Positions 24,601-36,600 of a DNA stretch of 64,000 bases are shown here, piece after piece. The translations under genes and the position numbers were made by a program. The first letter of the stretch is position 1, and every line of letters starts with the position of its first letter. The notes under the pieces are model-generated. The model made no database searches, was not told where the DNA came from, and worked only from the letters and a program-made list of their open reading frames with translations. The stretch is taken from contig WNNJ02000467.1 in NCBI GenBank assembly GCA_012934845.2, forward strand, positions 62,001 to 126,000, read 5' to 3'. Source of the stretch: Pomphorhynchus laevis. Its lineage: Eukaryota; Acanthocephala; Palaeacanthocephala; Echinorhynchida; Pomphorhynchidae.

Positions 24601-27600
24601 GATCGTTTATTGCAGCGACAGCTCGGTTTTTTGCAGCTGCAGCTTTTTTGAATTTGATTGAATTGTGTATTTTATTGTAATCATCTTGAGAATATAACTT
24701 TTTTTTCTTATTTCATTAAAAATATAAATCAATTACAAAAGAAACATTTCAATGGACATTAATGAAGTTTATTTCTTGATTGCAATCTTGCATGTGCTCC
24801 TCGATATATGCAGTGTTGCCTCGTTGAACTGCCACATTTAGTCTTTGAAATAGAAATGACGCCGATCGACCTTCGTCGGCACTCCTATTCAATCGACTGC
24901 GAAGTTCATCCGAGAATTTTGTGGTGTACGGGCCGATTGCGCCTCAGGACTCTATTGCCACCGGTTCGAAAACATATATCCTTTGGCAAGCATGCATATT
25001 TCTTTAGTTTTTTAACTTCAGCTGAGGCTGCTGCAGTGGCTGCGCTGTGTGTGGCTATGTGCTGGTAACTCTTGACCATGGTGTTCACACTCGTGGCATC
25101 CCAGGCTAGCCACTTGCCTCCGAATTAGGGAACCAACGTGCATCGGTCGGGACGCTTTCTATCATTTCGACAGATACCGCTCAGTTCCAACTAACTTGGG
25201 AAACCGACTGTCACTATAGCCATGCGGATAATTCTGTTCACCTCGGTGTGACGGCGATGACGAGGTATATTGCGTGAGCAGTAAAGGCCACATGCGTCCG
25301 TAATATTAGTCGTTACGCCGCATTTACAAGTATAGGGCTGAAGGAAGCAAATTTCAAGCCTCAGTGCAATTGATATTGAGAAGCTACGGTCGTTCATTGT
25401 TGTTTCCACTGCAATAATAGGTAGAGCGTTGAGGAAATCGGTATGTGGTGACGCAGCGGCTATGACACGTGTTCGGTTTACAGAATAGAGCGAACATGAT
25501 AGAAGGTCACGTTGGCGTTTTTCATAAACTGGGTGAGACAGTCGTATTTGGGATGAATTTTCCAATGGCATCTCATTCGACGTTAAAGTCGACCAGCTCT
25601 TAGTAGCTTCGACGAGCAGTTCTTCATGCTGTTCTTCCAATGAGAAGAATGCGTATTTTAAAATAGCACTAGAGAGTTTGTTGGTAGACATTCGGGAGGA
25701 CATGTATGCAGGGAGTGAAGTGTCTTAAATTGGGCAAATGCTGATTCCGCTATGTTTAACGGGAAGAATTGCTTGTTCCCATGCCCTATTCTTCACTGGC
25801 ATGTTGATGACCGATTGAAAAATATCGCGCAACGTTTCATCGTATGTCTTTGAGGAGCCATTTAATAAACACATAGTAGATCGTAAAAGATACGTAAGCT
25901 TAGGAATATTATAACAGTTTCTTAAAAGCAAAGTAGCATACTGCCTCGAGAGTTTTGTCAGACGCAAGCTGACTAATTTTAACCTGGGGATAAAACTATG
26001 CAGATGCTCACTTACATATTCAACTGAGCCAATTGGTGACCCTAGTAATGTTGTATTTTTAGGATCAATAACAATTAACTCGTGCACCTTGTATTACAAG
26101 GAGTCTTTTGTACTTTGGTCATTTGCTATTATCTTGTACTTCGATGGGTTCAGCTCTAATCTAAGATTTTCCACCAGGAACTGAATAAGACGAATATCGG
26201 CTAGAATAGCTTATATTGGCCCGCCTAATGTGCAATTATCCATATACCAGACCGGAAAGGAGATTTTCCTCGCCTAGCGATTTCATTTATTGTGAGCGAA
26301 AATTGAAAGGGGCTTATCGGATCTACCTAATAAACACTCTCCAGTGAGTCTATAGTGTGATCTCAGTGGAAAAAGCACGATGGGCTAATGTAACACGTAT
26401 TGACGAAACATGCATCGCAACATTTCAGCTCTGCTCAGGCAGTTAAAGGCATTTGAAAAATCCAATTTTACCATGGCATAACCTGCTATGACATGATGAT
26501 GTAGAAAAAATCTGGCGGCATGTACGTGCCCTCAGCGCCGCTTGGAACATCTACACCTAATTGATGTGGCACAAAATCGTTAATTAATAGGTCAAATGCC
26601 TAACGAACAGCAAGTTTATCTGCAAATTGACGAAGCGAGCATCCGATAGTTGTGGGTCAAATGCCGCCTGCTTTTTTTTCGTAGAGCGAATAAACGGGCT
26701 CCAAAAAAATATACCTGATCAGTTCAGGAAATTTCCCGAATAGTAGGAGTTGAGCGAATGATCAGATAGAATGCAATTGTTTCCCACCGCAACTCCAGCC
26801 GACAGGCCCTTCAAGTCTTTGAGATGTTAGCCCATCTGGTCCGCCCGTAGATGTACTTTTGAAATATCTGATGGCAGGAATAATTGATTCGTCTGTTACG
26901 GTATAGTTCTCATTCGCCTTTTGAGTTTACGCTATTCTGCACGTCGTCTGCTGTAATCAAATCACCAAATGTAGTAGTATCCTAAAACATCTCTCAGCCC
27001 ATTATCACAGAAGATTCATCGCTTTTGACTTCTTGATAACTTATGTAGGCTCTTGTCCTGTAAAATTTGCATAGTCTTTCTCGAGGGCTCCAACAAACCA
27101 CGTGCTTTCTGGATGATCCGGAAAGCACTTAAAAAAAGTTTGAGATAAAAAACATACAATTGATAAAGCCCAGTAGGGCGAAACGTCAAAAATAATATTC
27201 TGTTTCTGTTTATCTGGGTATACCAATTATTCCATGGAATATATGACAGTATCTCGAAATGAAGATCCCCAGGGGTGGTGTAACAATCATTCAACAATAT
27301 ATATAAATATATATAATAGTAGTGAACGGATGTGCTGAGTAGACAACGGTCCAGGATTTCTTACGAAATACGGCATTTATACTAAATGGTGTTGCTTAAT
27401 AATTAATAAAATCATTAATAATTCCAATGATTAATATTTATAAATCATTAAATATAATGATTTATATTTCAATTTTTAAAATAAAATAAACTTAAGTTAT
27501 ATAGAAAATTATTCAAAATATAGCAATAATATAATATTAAATATATGATGTATAATTATAATATGTATATTTTATTATAATTTTTAAAATAATATTTCTA

Positions 27601-30600
27601 ATAATATAAAAATATTAGAATAATATATAAAATTTCAATAATATAATAATGTTATAATATAATAATTAAATGATGGCATAAAACTTTCAAAAATTCTACA
27701 TCAGCTAAATCTGGAAACAGGCAATTCTCTCCTTGCTCACCGTCACTTGCATTGCCATTAGTAAATTTTTATCTGCAATATTCTAAGAACCTTATTTAGC
27801 GGCTTGATTCTGTTGAATCTGAGTCTAATGAGAAATCTGAGTCTAATAAGAAAATTTTTCGCATGCGGTATGCTTCATTTCGCAATATCAGTATTTTCAT
27901 TGGATTGAGATGACCACTTATTGCATGTACATGCGACTTCATCCCGCTAAACTTTGTGTACATCTTTGTGTGCCATTCGACTGGTCTCGGTTGGTATATT
28001 AGTGTTTCAAAGAAAACTAACTGCTGGTTTTTGAGTAAGTCAAGACTGAACTTCAGCCCCGAACTGGTATTTAAATACTGGCAGAACTCTGCAAGATGTG
28101 ATTTGTCGTAATGTTTCTAAACAATGGATAGGCACACGTCAAAACTGATCGAATATAAAAATGAGATATCGCAACCAACTGAGTTGCTACAGAAAATAGA
28201 CGGTTTGTAATTTTTTAGATATCCTAGTAATATATGAGTTTCAAGATAGGTTGCTTGTGAAAGTAAGATCAAGTATAGTGAGTCTATCTATATAGTCTAT
28301 CTATATAGTCTATCCAAATTGGATTCATCTAATTGTGGTTACACTAAAATCTATATTAATTAAGAATTTATTATTTAAAAAAGTAAAAAAATATTAAATA
28401 ATTAATAAATAATATTATTAATATTATATAGTAGATTTAGAACTTTTTTAGTACTTAGTTAGTGTGCAGTCAACAGGTTAGCGGTTAATGTTGCTTCTGT
28501 AATGTATCATCTAGGACACTAACTGCGACTGAAAAAGTAGTATTGAACAAATATCCTTTAATTGTTCACAAGAACATGGACATAAGTTGTAATCAAACAA
28601 AACATATATAAAGCAAACAAAATCCTACATTATTACGAGCAAGCGGAATTGAAGTAAGTATACAAAGCAATAATTTGCAAAAAAGACGCTGTAGGTTTTT
28701 GTAAAAAAAAGGATTTATTTTAACGTGGCAAATGTGTGCCAGCGCACGCTTACATGACCACAACAAAACAAGACTGTGAATCAGGTGTCGAGAAGGTGTG
28801 AAGGAGGAGTTGTTTGAATGTGATAAAGGAGGGGCGCGGCGGACGTCGAGAGGGAGTTGATTCCAAGCAAGTGAGGCGGCGACGAGGAAGGATCGGAGAC
28901 CGTAGTTGTTGGAGTAATTAGGTACGTGGAGTAAGAGGGTATGACAGGAACGCAGCGATAGCGAGGTGGGGCGAGTGTCGTCCAAGAAAGGAAGGTTGAT
29001 GAACGATGGGGAGCGACAGCGATGAGACGAAAAGTTACGAGAAGAAGGCGGAGTTTGATGCGGATGTGGATGGTGGGCCAGGAGAGTTGCGCAAAATATG
29101 TGGATGTGTGGTCGAAGCGACGGAGACGAAAGAGCACTCGAAACTTTTGTAGTTTTGATAATAAATACAGATAGCCTGATGTTGCTCCTGTGGATCTAGT
29201 TTTACGGTTGTGATGTTGATCGAGCTTAACTTCCTTGCGTAGCTTTAATAAGTGTTTGTCGAACGCTTGCTCTCTTTAATGTAGCATCTTATGCTTGATT
29301 TATATATGTTTTGTTTGATTACAACTTATGTTCATGTTCTATGTGAACAATTGAAGGACATTTGTTCAATACTACTTTTTCAGTCGCAGTTAGTGTCCTA
29401 GATGATACATTCCAGAATCAACATTAAATCTTCTTATATATGGATATTAGAAAGCAGATATTTATAACTATTTGAAAACTTTCTGTTAATATTGGAGATA
29501 TGTCGACGATGTTTTCATGATATTAAATAAATACATAAAACGCCGGCAACATCAGCAATACACTTAATAAAATGAATTTGGATATTCATTGTAAAGTTCA
29601 TACTGAGGGCTTAATAAAGTCCATTGCACTTTGTTATGGTTAGACGGAAACAAAATTATAACTGAATGTTATTAATGACCAGACATCAATTGGAGTCCAG
29701 CTGTATGGTCGATACACACTTTGGCCAAATATAAAATATTTGCAGCTACATCGATTTTATTAAGACCGTTGCAAATCTGGTTTGAGAGAAATGCTTGTAG
29801 ACGTCAGAGAGAAATAGTTTTAAATCGTGATTTCTCAAATGGGCAATTCGTCAAGCTTATATTAAATCAAAAAAGATTTATTATAAAAATAAGTATCAAA
29901 GTGTGGATGTGACCAAGAAGATTACTTCATTGTACGTTCAACATTTGTGGATGATGCGAATCTGAAAAGTTTTAAAGACAATCGATGTAAAAATAGTTAT
30001 GATTAAACAAGAATTTATGGTCTATCAACACGAAATTTGACCGTAATGTATTAACGCAGACTCAAAAAGAGCATAACAGCATGTATAGTATACCCAATAA
30101 AATGCGAAGATTGTTTTAGTTTCATTGATCAAACTAAACATCCGTTATAAACAATAGTCAAGAAACATCGTTCAGAAGTAAGGAAAGGCGACATTTCATT
30201 AGCCATTTTGAATCACGTCCTTATCAATAACCATAAAGTGGATAAAGTGGATTTGAAACTGGGATTAATTATTTCTGTCGAATTATACTGAATCAATTTA
30301 CATCAAGGCAGCAGAGCAAAGGGTGCAGGGCAATAACTCGTATTATATTTTAAAATATCAAATGATTGCAACATGTGTGAAAGTCTTTGAATTCTTACAA
30401 ATTCTACGTGCTGTGAGGTTTCTTGTATAATGTTTTAATGAAAAGTGTCATTGAGATTGGCAAAATTCTAAATTAATTATTACTAGTGTGGGTAAAGTGC
30501 CTTTTATTATAAGCTGGCATACGAATGTAATTATATCAGATATGATTTTTAATTAAACGCTATTTCAAATATTGTTTGATTTAAATATTAGTATATAAAA

Positions 30601-33600
30601 TTGCTTAAAACAAATACGAATCGATGCTAGATGTATTTGCTAAATCCGCTTTAATTTAACTTAGGTTTTTGCAATATTTGAATAATCAAAATAATATTTA
30701 TAACGTATTTATCTTTAGTATTAAACGATGATCAACAATAATTAATAATTTTAAAGAATTTTCAAAGACATGTGGATGTAAATAGTAAATACATATTTAC
30801 AATTAATTTTTTTTAAATTGCGACCATCGAAAATAAATTTATGTTGTTCTTAAATACTTATTTTAAATAAAAATCACTTGAAAATGTCAATTCAGATTTA
30901 CACTGTAATTCCCTATATACCAACATTAACTAAAACTTGATTTTATATGAAAGCATAAGGAAATTCTTGAATATATTTACTACATCTACTTTAACTAAAC
31001 TTCGATTTTTGCAATATTTCAAATATTTTAAATATTTCAAAAATATTAAATGAAGATCATATAATTGATGAAGATCAATTAATAAAGATCAATTAATAAA
31101 GATCAAATAATAAATGAAGATCATATAATACGTGAACTAAATCAGCGTTCTTGGCTATAAATACGAGTCAAAATTAAAACTCAATTCTCTATTATTTTGA
31201 TTTTATAAATGTGGCTAATTATATGCCAAATTTAGGAATCGTTATAATTCAATCATGAGTATAATGGAATCTAATATGTGCCCACTCTATAAACTCAGAG
31301 AATTGTATGAAATATAAAGTAAAATTTTTGAATCAAAAGTATACATTCTTTTAGATCATTGATTAATTCAACTGAAATTGATAACGTCATCAAAAAAATG
31401 CGGTGCTGTAAAAGTTTATCAAAGCTGTATGTCCAACAGAAACAGAAATTTTGTATAATTTATTTTTGAATTTTCAGGGACTTGTCTTTTAATAGAATTA
31501 CGGAGTTTAGCAAACTGTATGATATTCTTTTAAATACTAAACTGCAAATTTTGTAAGTTATTAAGCAAGTATTTACATTGCCAATATATAATTGTGTAGG
31601 AACCTGTCTTTCAATAATATTGAATATCTTAAGGATGTGAACGACAATACATCAATAATATTGTCTAAATCAATATTAGAAGTTCTGTAAGTGTATTTAA
31701 TTAAATATTAATAGTATTATTAATATTAGTATTATTAATATTAATATTAGTTTTACAAGTATCACTGTTGGCCGTTTCAAAACGAACTTTAAAATAGTTC
31801 AGTATATTTTAATTAAAACTTATTCACATATTATATTATGTTTCCACAAAACGTTTATATACTTGTCCTAATTTTCTTAAGGGATCTTTCGAATAATAAA
31901 TTAACTCTGCTCACAATACAATGGGTGCTAACCCCACCGCTTCGTGTTCTGTAAGTGTTTTGTTTAATCTTTAACTTTTACTCTCAAAAATTCGTTTTGA
32001 ACAGCAACTGTTCTTTTAATCAAATTCGTAACGTCTATTTCGGTGGATTTTTATTGTATGGAAATGCAAGACTGTTATCTACATTGTAAGTGTTATTTTG
32101 AATTCAAAGAATTTAATTCGTTCTGTATGTCAAACAGAAATCTTGCGAATAATCAAGATTTAACTTTCGAGCAAAATATATTTGACCGTCTTACAGGCCT
32201 TACCGAAATGTAAGTATTAGTTACTAACGAAAGATTTACCAGAAAGAATTGCGATTCAACTTTTTTAAATTATCACGATCAGGAAAGTATAAATCTGTAT
32301 GCTTTTTTACAACCTTCGTCGAGAAGCTTAACCCGGAATGCGCCTACCACAGACGCATAACCCCAATGGGTCGTTTAGACCTTAATCTACTCATCACTCA
32401 GGGTGATATCATCACAATGGCCTTGTAGCTACACAACTTCGACAGTACTTCATCCTCTTTAAGCCTCTGAAAGGAATTCACTAAGCGCATGCTCCTCCAC
32501 CGATGACCAGCCTTACATCTGGTATGGTTTGCGTAAGCAGTGGCTTAACAGGACAGCATTGTGCTATAGTTCCTTCCTTCATCAATTTAATTAATATTTT
32601 AATTAAAAATTAATAAAACATTTCGGATGTAAAAAATAGAACCACCAGATATATTTTAGTTGTTTACAAATTGATTTTTAATAAATGATTTTTAATAAAA
32701 GTAGCCATTTTACAAATGGTTTTTCAAAATTGGTACACGATACGATAAGAAAGGTTTTACTATTGATCTGTGTCAAAAGCCGGAACACTGTTTTTGAAGA
32801 ATTAACTCATGTCATCTCATTTATTTAGTTTACGCATACTGACTCATCAATCTATGTTATGAGGGAAGTTATAACAAATTCCAGCTGACGTCTCTTCATT
32901 AAAATAATAAATATTTTAATTCAAAAAACATTTAATAAATGTTTAGCTGTTGTTTAGTGCTAATAATCCGGATTATGGTATTTTGAGCGAATTAAAAATA
33001 AAAAAGATATTGTTTAGCTAATTTCAAATATGATCCATATTTTGCCAAAACATAGAGCATCAGCATGCGTAACGATATCAACATATTTTTCTTATTAATA
33101 TTATACGATATGCTAGATTGCAAACATGTCTTTGTTTTCTAATTATTTGTTCAAATTTAGTGATCTCAGTGGAACTAACATATCAAGCGATAGTCTTCCC
33201 GAAATTGTTGAAAATCTTTGCAAGATGTGAGTTTCATTTAATTAATTTAAATAATCGTAAATTTATTCAAAATCAACTTCTTTCCAAAAAATTATTTATC
33301 GTATTTTTGTATCGTCAAAATCTCTATTAAATTTTTAATTAAGTATTCTTCTTCGTTTTTTTATTCAAAAGGTTCGATTCATTTTTAGAAGGTGATTGTG
33401 TAGAAAACAAATTAGATTAATATTAACAACGAAATCATGCATGAATGAAATAAATTATAAATAATGTTTTAATTTTGTCAGCTGTTAAGTAGCAAAAATG
33501 ATCTAAACCGAACAACAATATAAAATTTATATCATATAGTTTGATGGATGCTGCTATCATCAAGGCATACATCAGCAAATTCTTCTGGTGATCATTAATA

Positions 33601-36600
33601 TTTATTCTCCTGTATGGTTTAGTATAGATCAGTCCGTTCATAAATGTTCTTAATTATTAAATATCCTAACTCATTAAATATCCGAATTTTTAAACGATTA
33701 ATATATTTAAATTTTTAAATTTCCTAAAAAGATTTTTAAATTTCCAAAATTTAAAATTTTCAAAATTTTTAAATTTTCTAAAAGATTATGTTCTTTAATA
33801 TTATCTTAGCTGTAGAATAAGTTTGTATTAAAGCTTATTTTGTCAAAACATGACTTATTATTGTTATTATGTGTCGTAATAATAATGCGCTGATAGCACT
33901 GTCATGCTTGGGCAGTGACAATGACCAACTAAATGCTCCATTTTCATTGCCCGAATTGGAACTTGCTCTCTTTTCTATGTCTAATAATAAGGCGGCCGGC
34001 CCTGACCAACTTTGTGTTGAACAAATTAAAGATTCCTTTTATTTATTATCGAGTTATTGGCTACATTTATTCAATTGTATTCTATACGGTTATCAAATGC
34101 CGGTGTCATGGAAGCAAGCTGTAATAAAAATCATGTATAAGGGTAAAGGGGATATAAGTGATACCAACTCGTACCGTGAAATTGCCCTGCTAAATCACAC
34201 CTATACATTTTTGTCCACTCTTATAACCAATCGATGATCGAAACCCCGTGATTATCTGTTGCCGCCAGAACAATTTGGCTTCCGACCTCACCGATCAACG
34301 GTGGATGCAATCAAGGTAGTTCGTGAACAAGTGTTATTACAATTCGAACGCAAGAGTCATTTATATGCTATCTTTGTTTACTTTAAAAAAGCCTTTGATT
34401 CGGTTAATCGAGAAATACTCACCCGTAAATTGTCGATGGATTTCCGGATATCTGGTCGTATGCTGAAACTCTTGTGCTATATCATCTATGCCAATTCATT
34501 AAATGTCTTCGACGGACTTACTTCATCAGACACAATAATTGCTAGCCGCGGTGTGATGCAGGGAGATCCGCTCAGCCCTATCCTTTTCTCTGCTTATATC
34601 CATGATTTGCCGTATCACCTGAGAAACGAATGTCAAACTTCAAGTTCTGTTATTTACGCTGACGACTTAGTTATTCTAACGAGAGATCTGGAATCGGCTC
34701 AAAACGTAACCACTGCTCTAGCTAACTACTGTTCAAATAATCTAATTGAAGTGAATATCGATAAAACAAAGGTAGTAAAGCTTCGTAAAGGTGGCAGATT
34801 GTGCTCACATGACGAGATTAGTTTAAACAGCAGGAAGGTAGAGTTTAGTAATCAATACACGTACTTAAGGATGCTATTGACAAATAGGTGGTGTTTTAAG
34901 CTTCATATCGAAAAGAAATGTGCGAAAATCATAGACACTTCGCGAGTTAAATGTTTAGGTAAGCTTTCCTTTGGTGGTGCTCTTCAGTATTATTATGTCA
35001 TGCTTCTACCGATTTTGTCGTACGCGCTTTCAGCAATCTGGGCAGACCTCACGATGGCTAATTTTACGCAGATCGACAAATGTAAAGGCAGATTCATTAA
35101 GCGTGTTGTAGGCGTCTCTCCAAAGTGCTTGACAACTGCGGTTTATGTTTTATCTAAAGTCGAGTTATGTACGGAGTATTTACGAAATGTGATCGGAGCA
35201 CAAGATACGGTACATTATATTCAAAATAAAAAAAGCTAGATCATCATCTGTACACTTCACCAGTTAATACGCAAACGAGTTGGAAGTCTCCGTGTGCTTC
35301 TAAACGCTCCCTCGTTTGGAGGGTTTATTTGCACGGATATCACGACAAGTTTTGTCGCACTCGCGTACCCGTTCATAAACGTGGAGTTTCGTGTGTGTTT
35401 TTTCTGTGGTGATATATGGGAGATATATCACCATATATCACCAATACGTGGGATATATACTTTATCCCACGTATTTGAGTGCCCGGTGTTAGCGCAAAAA
35501 TCTTTGAAAGAGATCGATGGGTTAAGTTTACGGCTAACAAGATAAACCTGCTAAATTTCTTTTGCCTGTTGGGAAATAGCGGTGGACTATCAAATATTGA
35601 TATTATCTCAAATGAAGTCGTTGCACAATGTTTTATTTAATTTCTTTCATTTGGCCAAGTCGAGAGACGCATTGCCCTAATAAATTTCCTCTACATTATT
35701 GTTATTATGATTTAATCATATGTAGACGATAATATTTCTAATTAGATTGCTTATATTACAAGTTTTTTTTGATTTATGAATATCCATTTGTTGACACGCT
35801 ATCATTGAGAAGCAGTAGAATGAAAAAAATAAATCCTGTGTTCTGAATTTTTATTTAATTTAATGTTCAATTTAATGTTTTATTTAATTTCTTTCATTTG
35901 GCCAAGTCGAGAGACGCAGTGCCCTAATAAATTTCCTCTACATTATTGTTATTATGATCTAATCATATTTAGACGATAATATTTCTAATTAGATTGCTTA
36001 TATTACAAGTTGTTTTTGATTTATAAATATCCATTTGTTGACAATTTATTGTTGAAATGAGAATAAATTCTCATTTCTATATTGTTGATAAGCAGTCGAT
36101 AGAAAAAATTAATCCTGTGTTCTGAATTTTCAGAAGTACAAAATATGTATCTCAAAATTACAAATTTTATACAAATACAAAATGTAGCACATTATAATTT
36201 TTGCCTAAAAGCATAATTCTGTAAATTCGTTGAACAATTTAAATTGAAAATTAATGAGCCAATTATTGTTGTCAAATTTCGTAGTATAGCTTTTTAAATA
36301 ATTATTGGAGCTGGATCAAAGGAAAGAAGAAATTATTTTTGATATTTTTGAAAAGGACAATTGCAATAGTCGAAAATTTGAGAACCATAATTTTCTTTTT
36401 ATATTCCTCTTGATATTTAAACGCCCTGAACCATTAAATAGCGCATCGAACGTATCATTGGACAATAAAAATATGTTAACCTATGAAAATATGCTAATCT
36501 CTCTTAGCATCTTCAGAAAATAACAATTGTTATTTTTTGAAGATGCTAACGTAAGTTAGCGAAGTTACCCCTTTTTTCATCCAGCTACAATAATTTGTAA

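Larger units (their letters stand above)
24785..26965 (-). mobile_element. REL-LINE family 2, copy C, decayed
   Basis: The minus strand runs from STGGPDGLTSQRL (RT finger, near 26870) through the thumb to SFLFQRLNVAVQRGNTAY near 24830. The endonuclease is interrupted around 25130-25190 and its RPD-containing block is lost. At least six breaks. The stretch 26270-26870 is RT sequence in broken frames. Confidence 0.75.
28502..29410. repeat. Inverted repeat with arms of about 111 bp (28502-28612 / 29299-29410)
   Basis: The left arm atgtatcatctaggacacta...catatataaa is matched inversely on the right with about five differences. The interior (about 690 bases) contains the L2 3' fragment and unassigned sequence. 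Confidence 0.85.
33865..35545 (+). mobile_element. R1/Jockey-group-like LINE, RT part, one of the best preserved
   Basis: Begins inside the linker before the RT (5'-truncated), contains a complete RT in a single frame with one stop codon at 34235-34237, then a Cys/His region in another frame. The 3' end is not sharp; sequence after 35545 is AT-rich. Clade uncertain. Confidence 0.8.

Noticed and set aside
1942-24650. CRISPR array
   Set aside because: The 18-bp and 24-bp arrays have no unique spacers between conserved repeats; they are minisatellites.
27800-27872. LRR-like exon reading L-L-N-L-S-L
   Set aside because: An AG and a GT are present, but the phase does not match the other exons and the stretch lies in a tentative PLE remnant.
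33435-33641. 68-codon minus-strand frame
   Set aside because: AT-rich chance frame with no recognisable motif, in an intron of the LRR gene.
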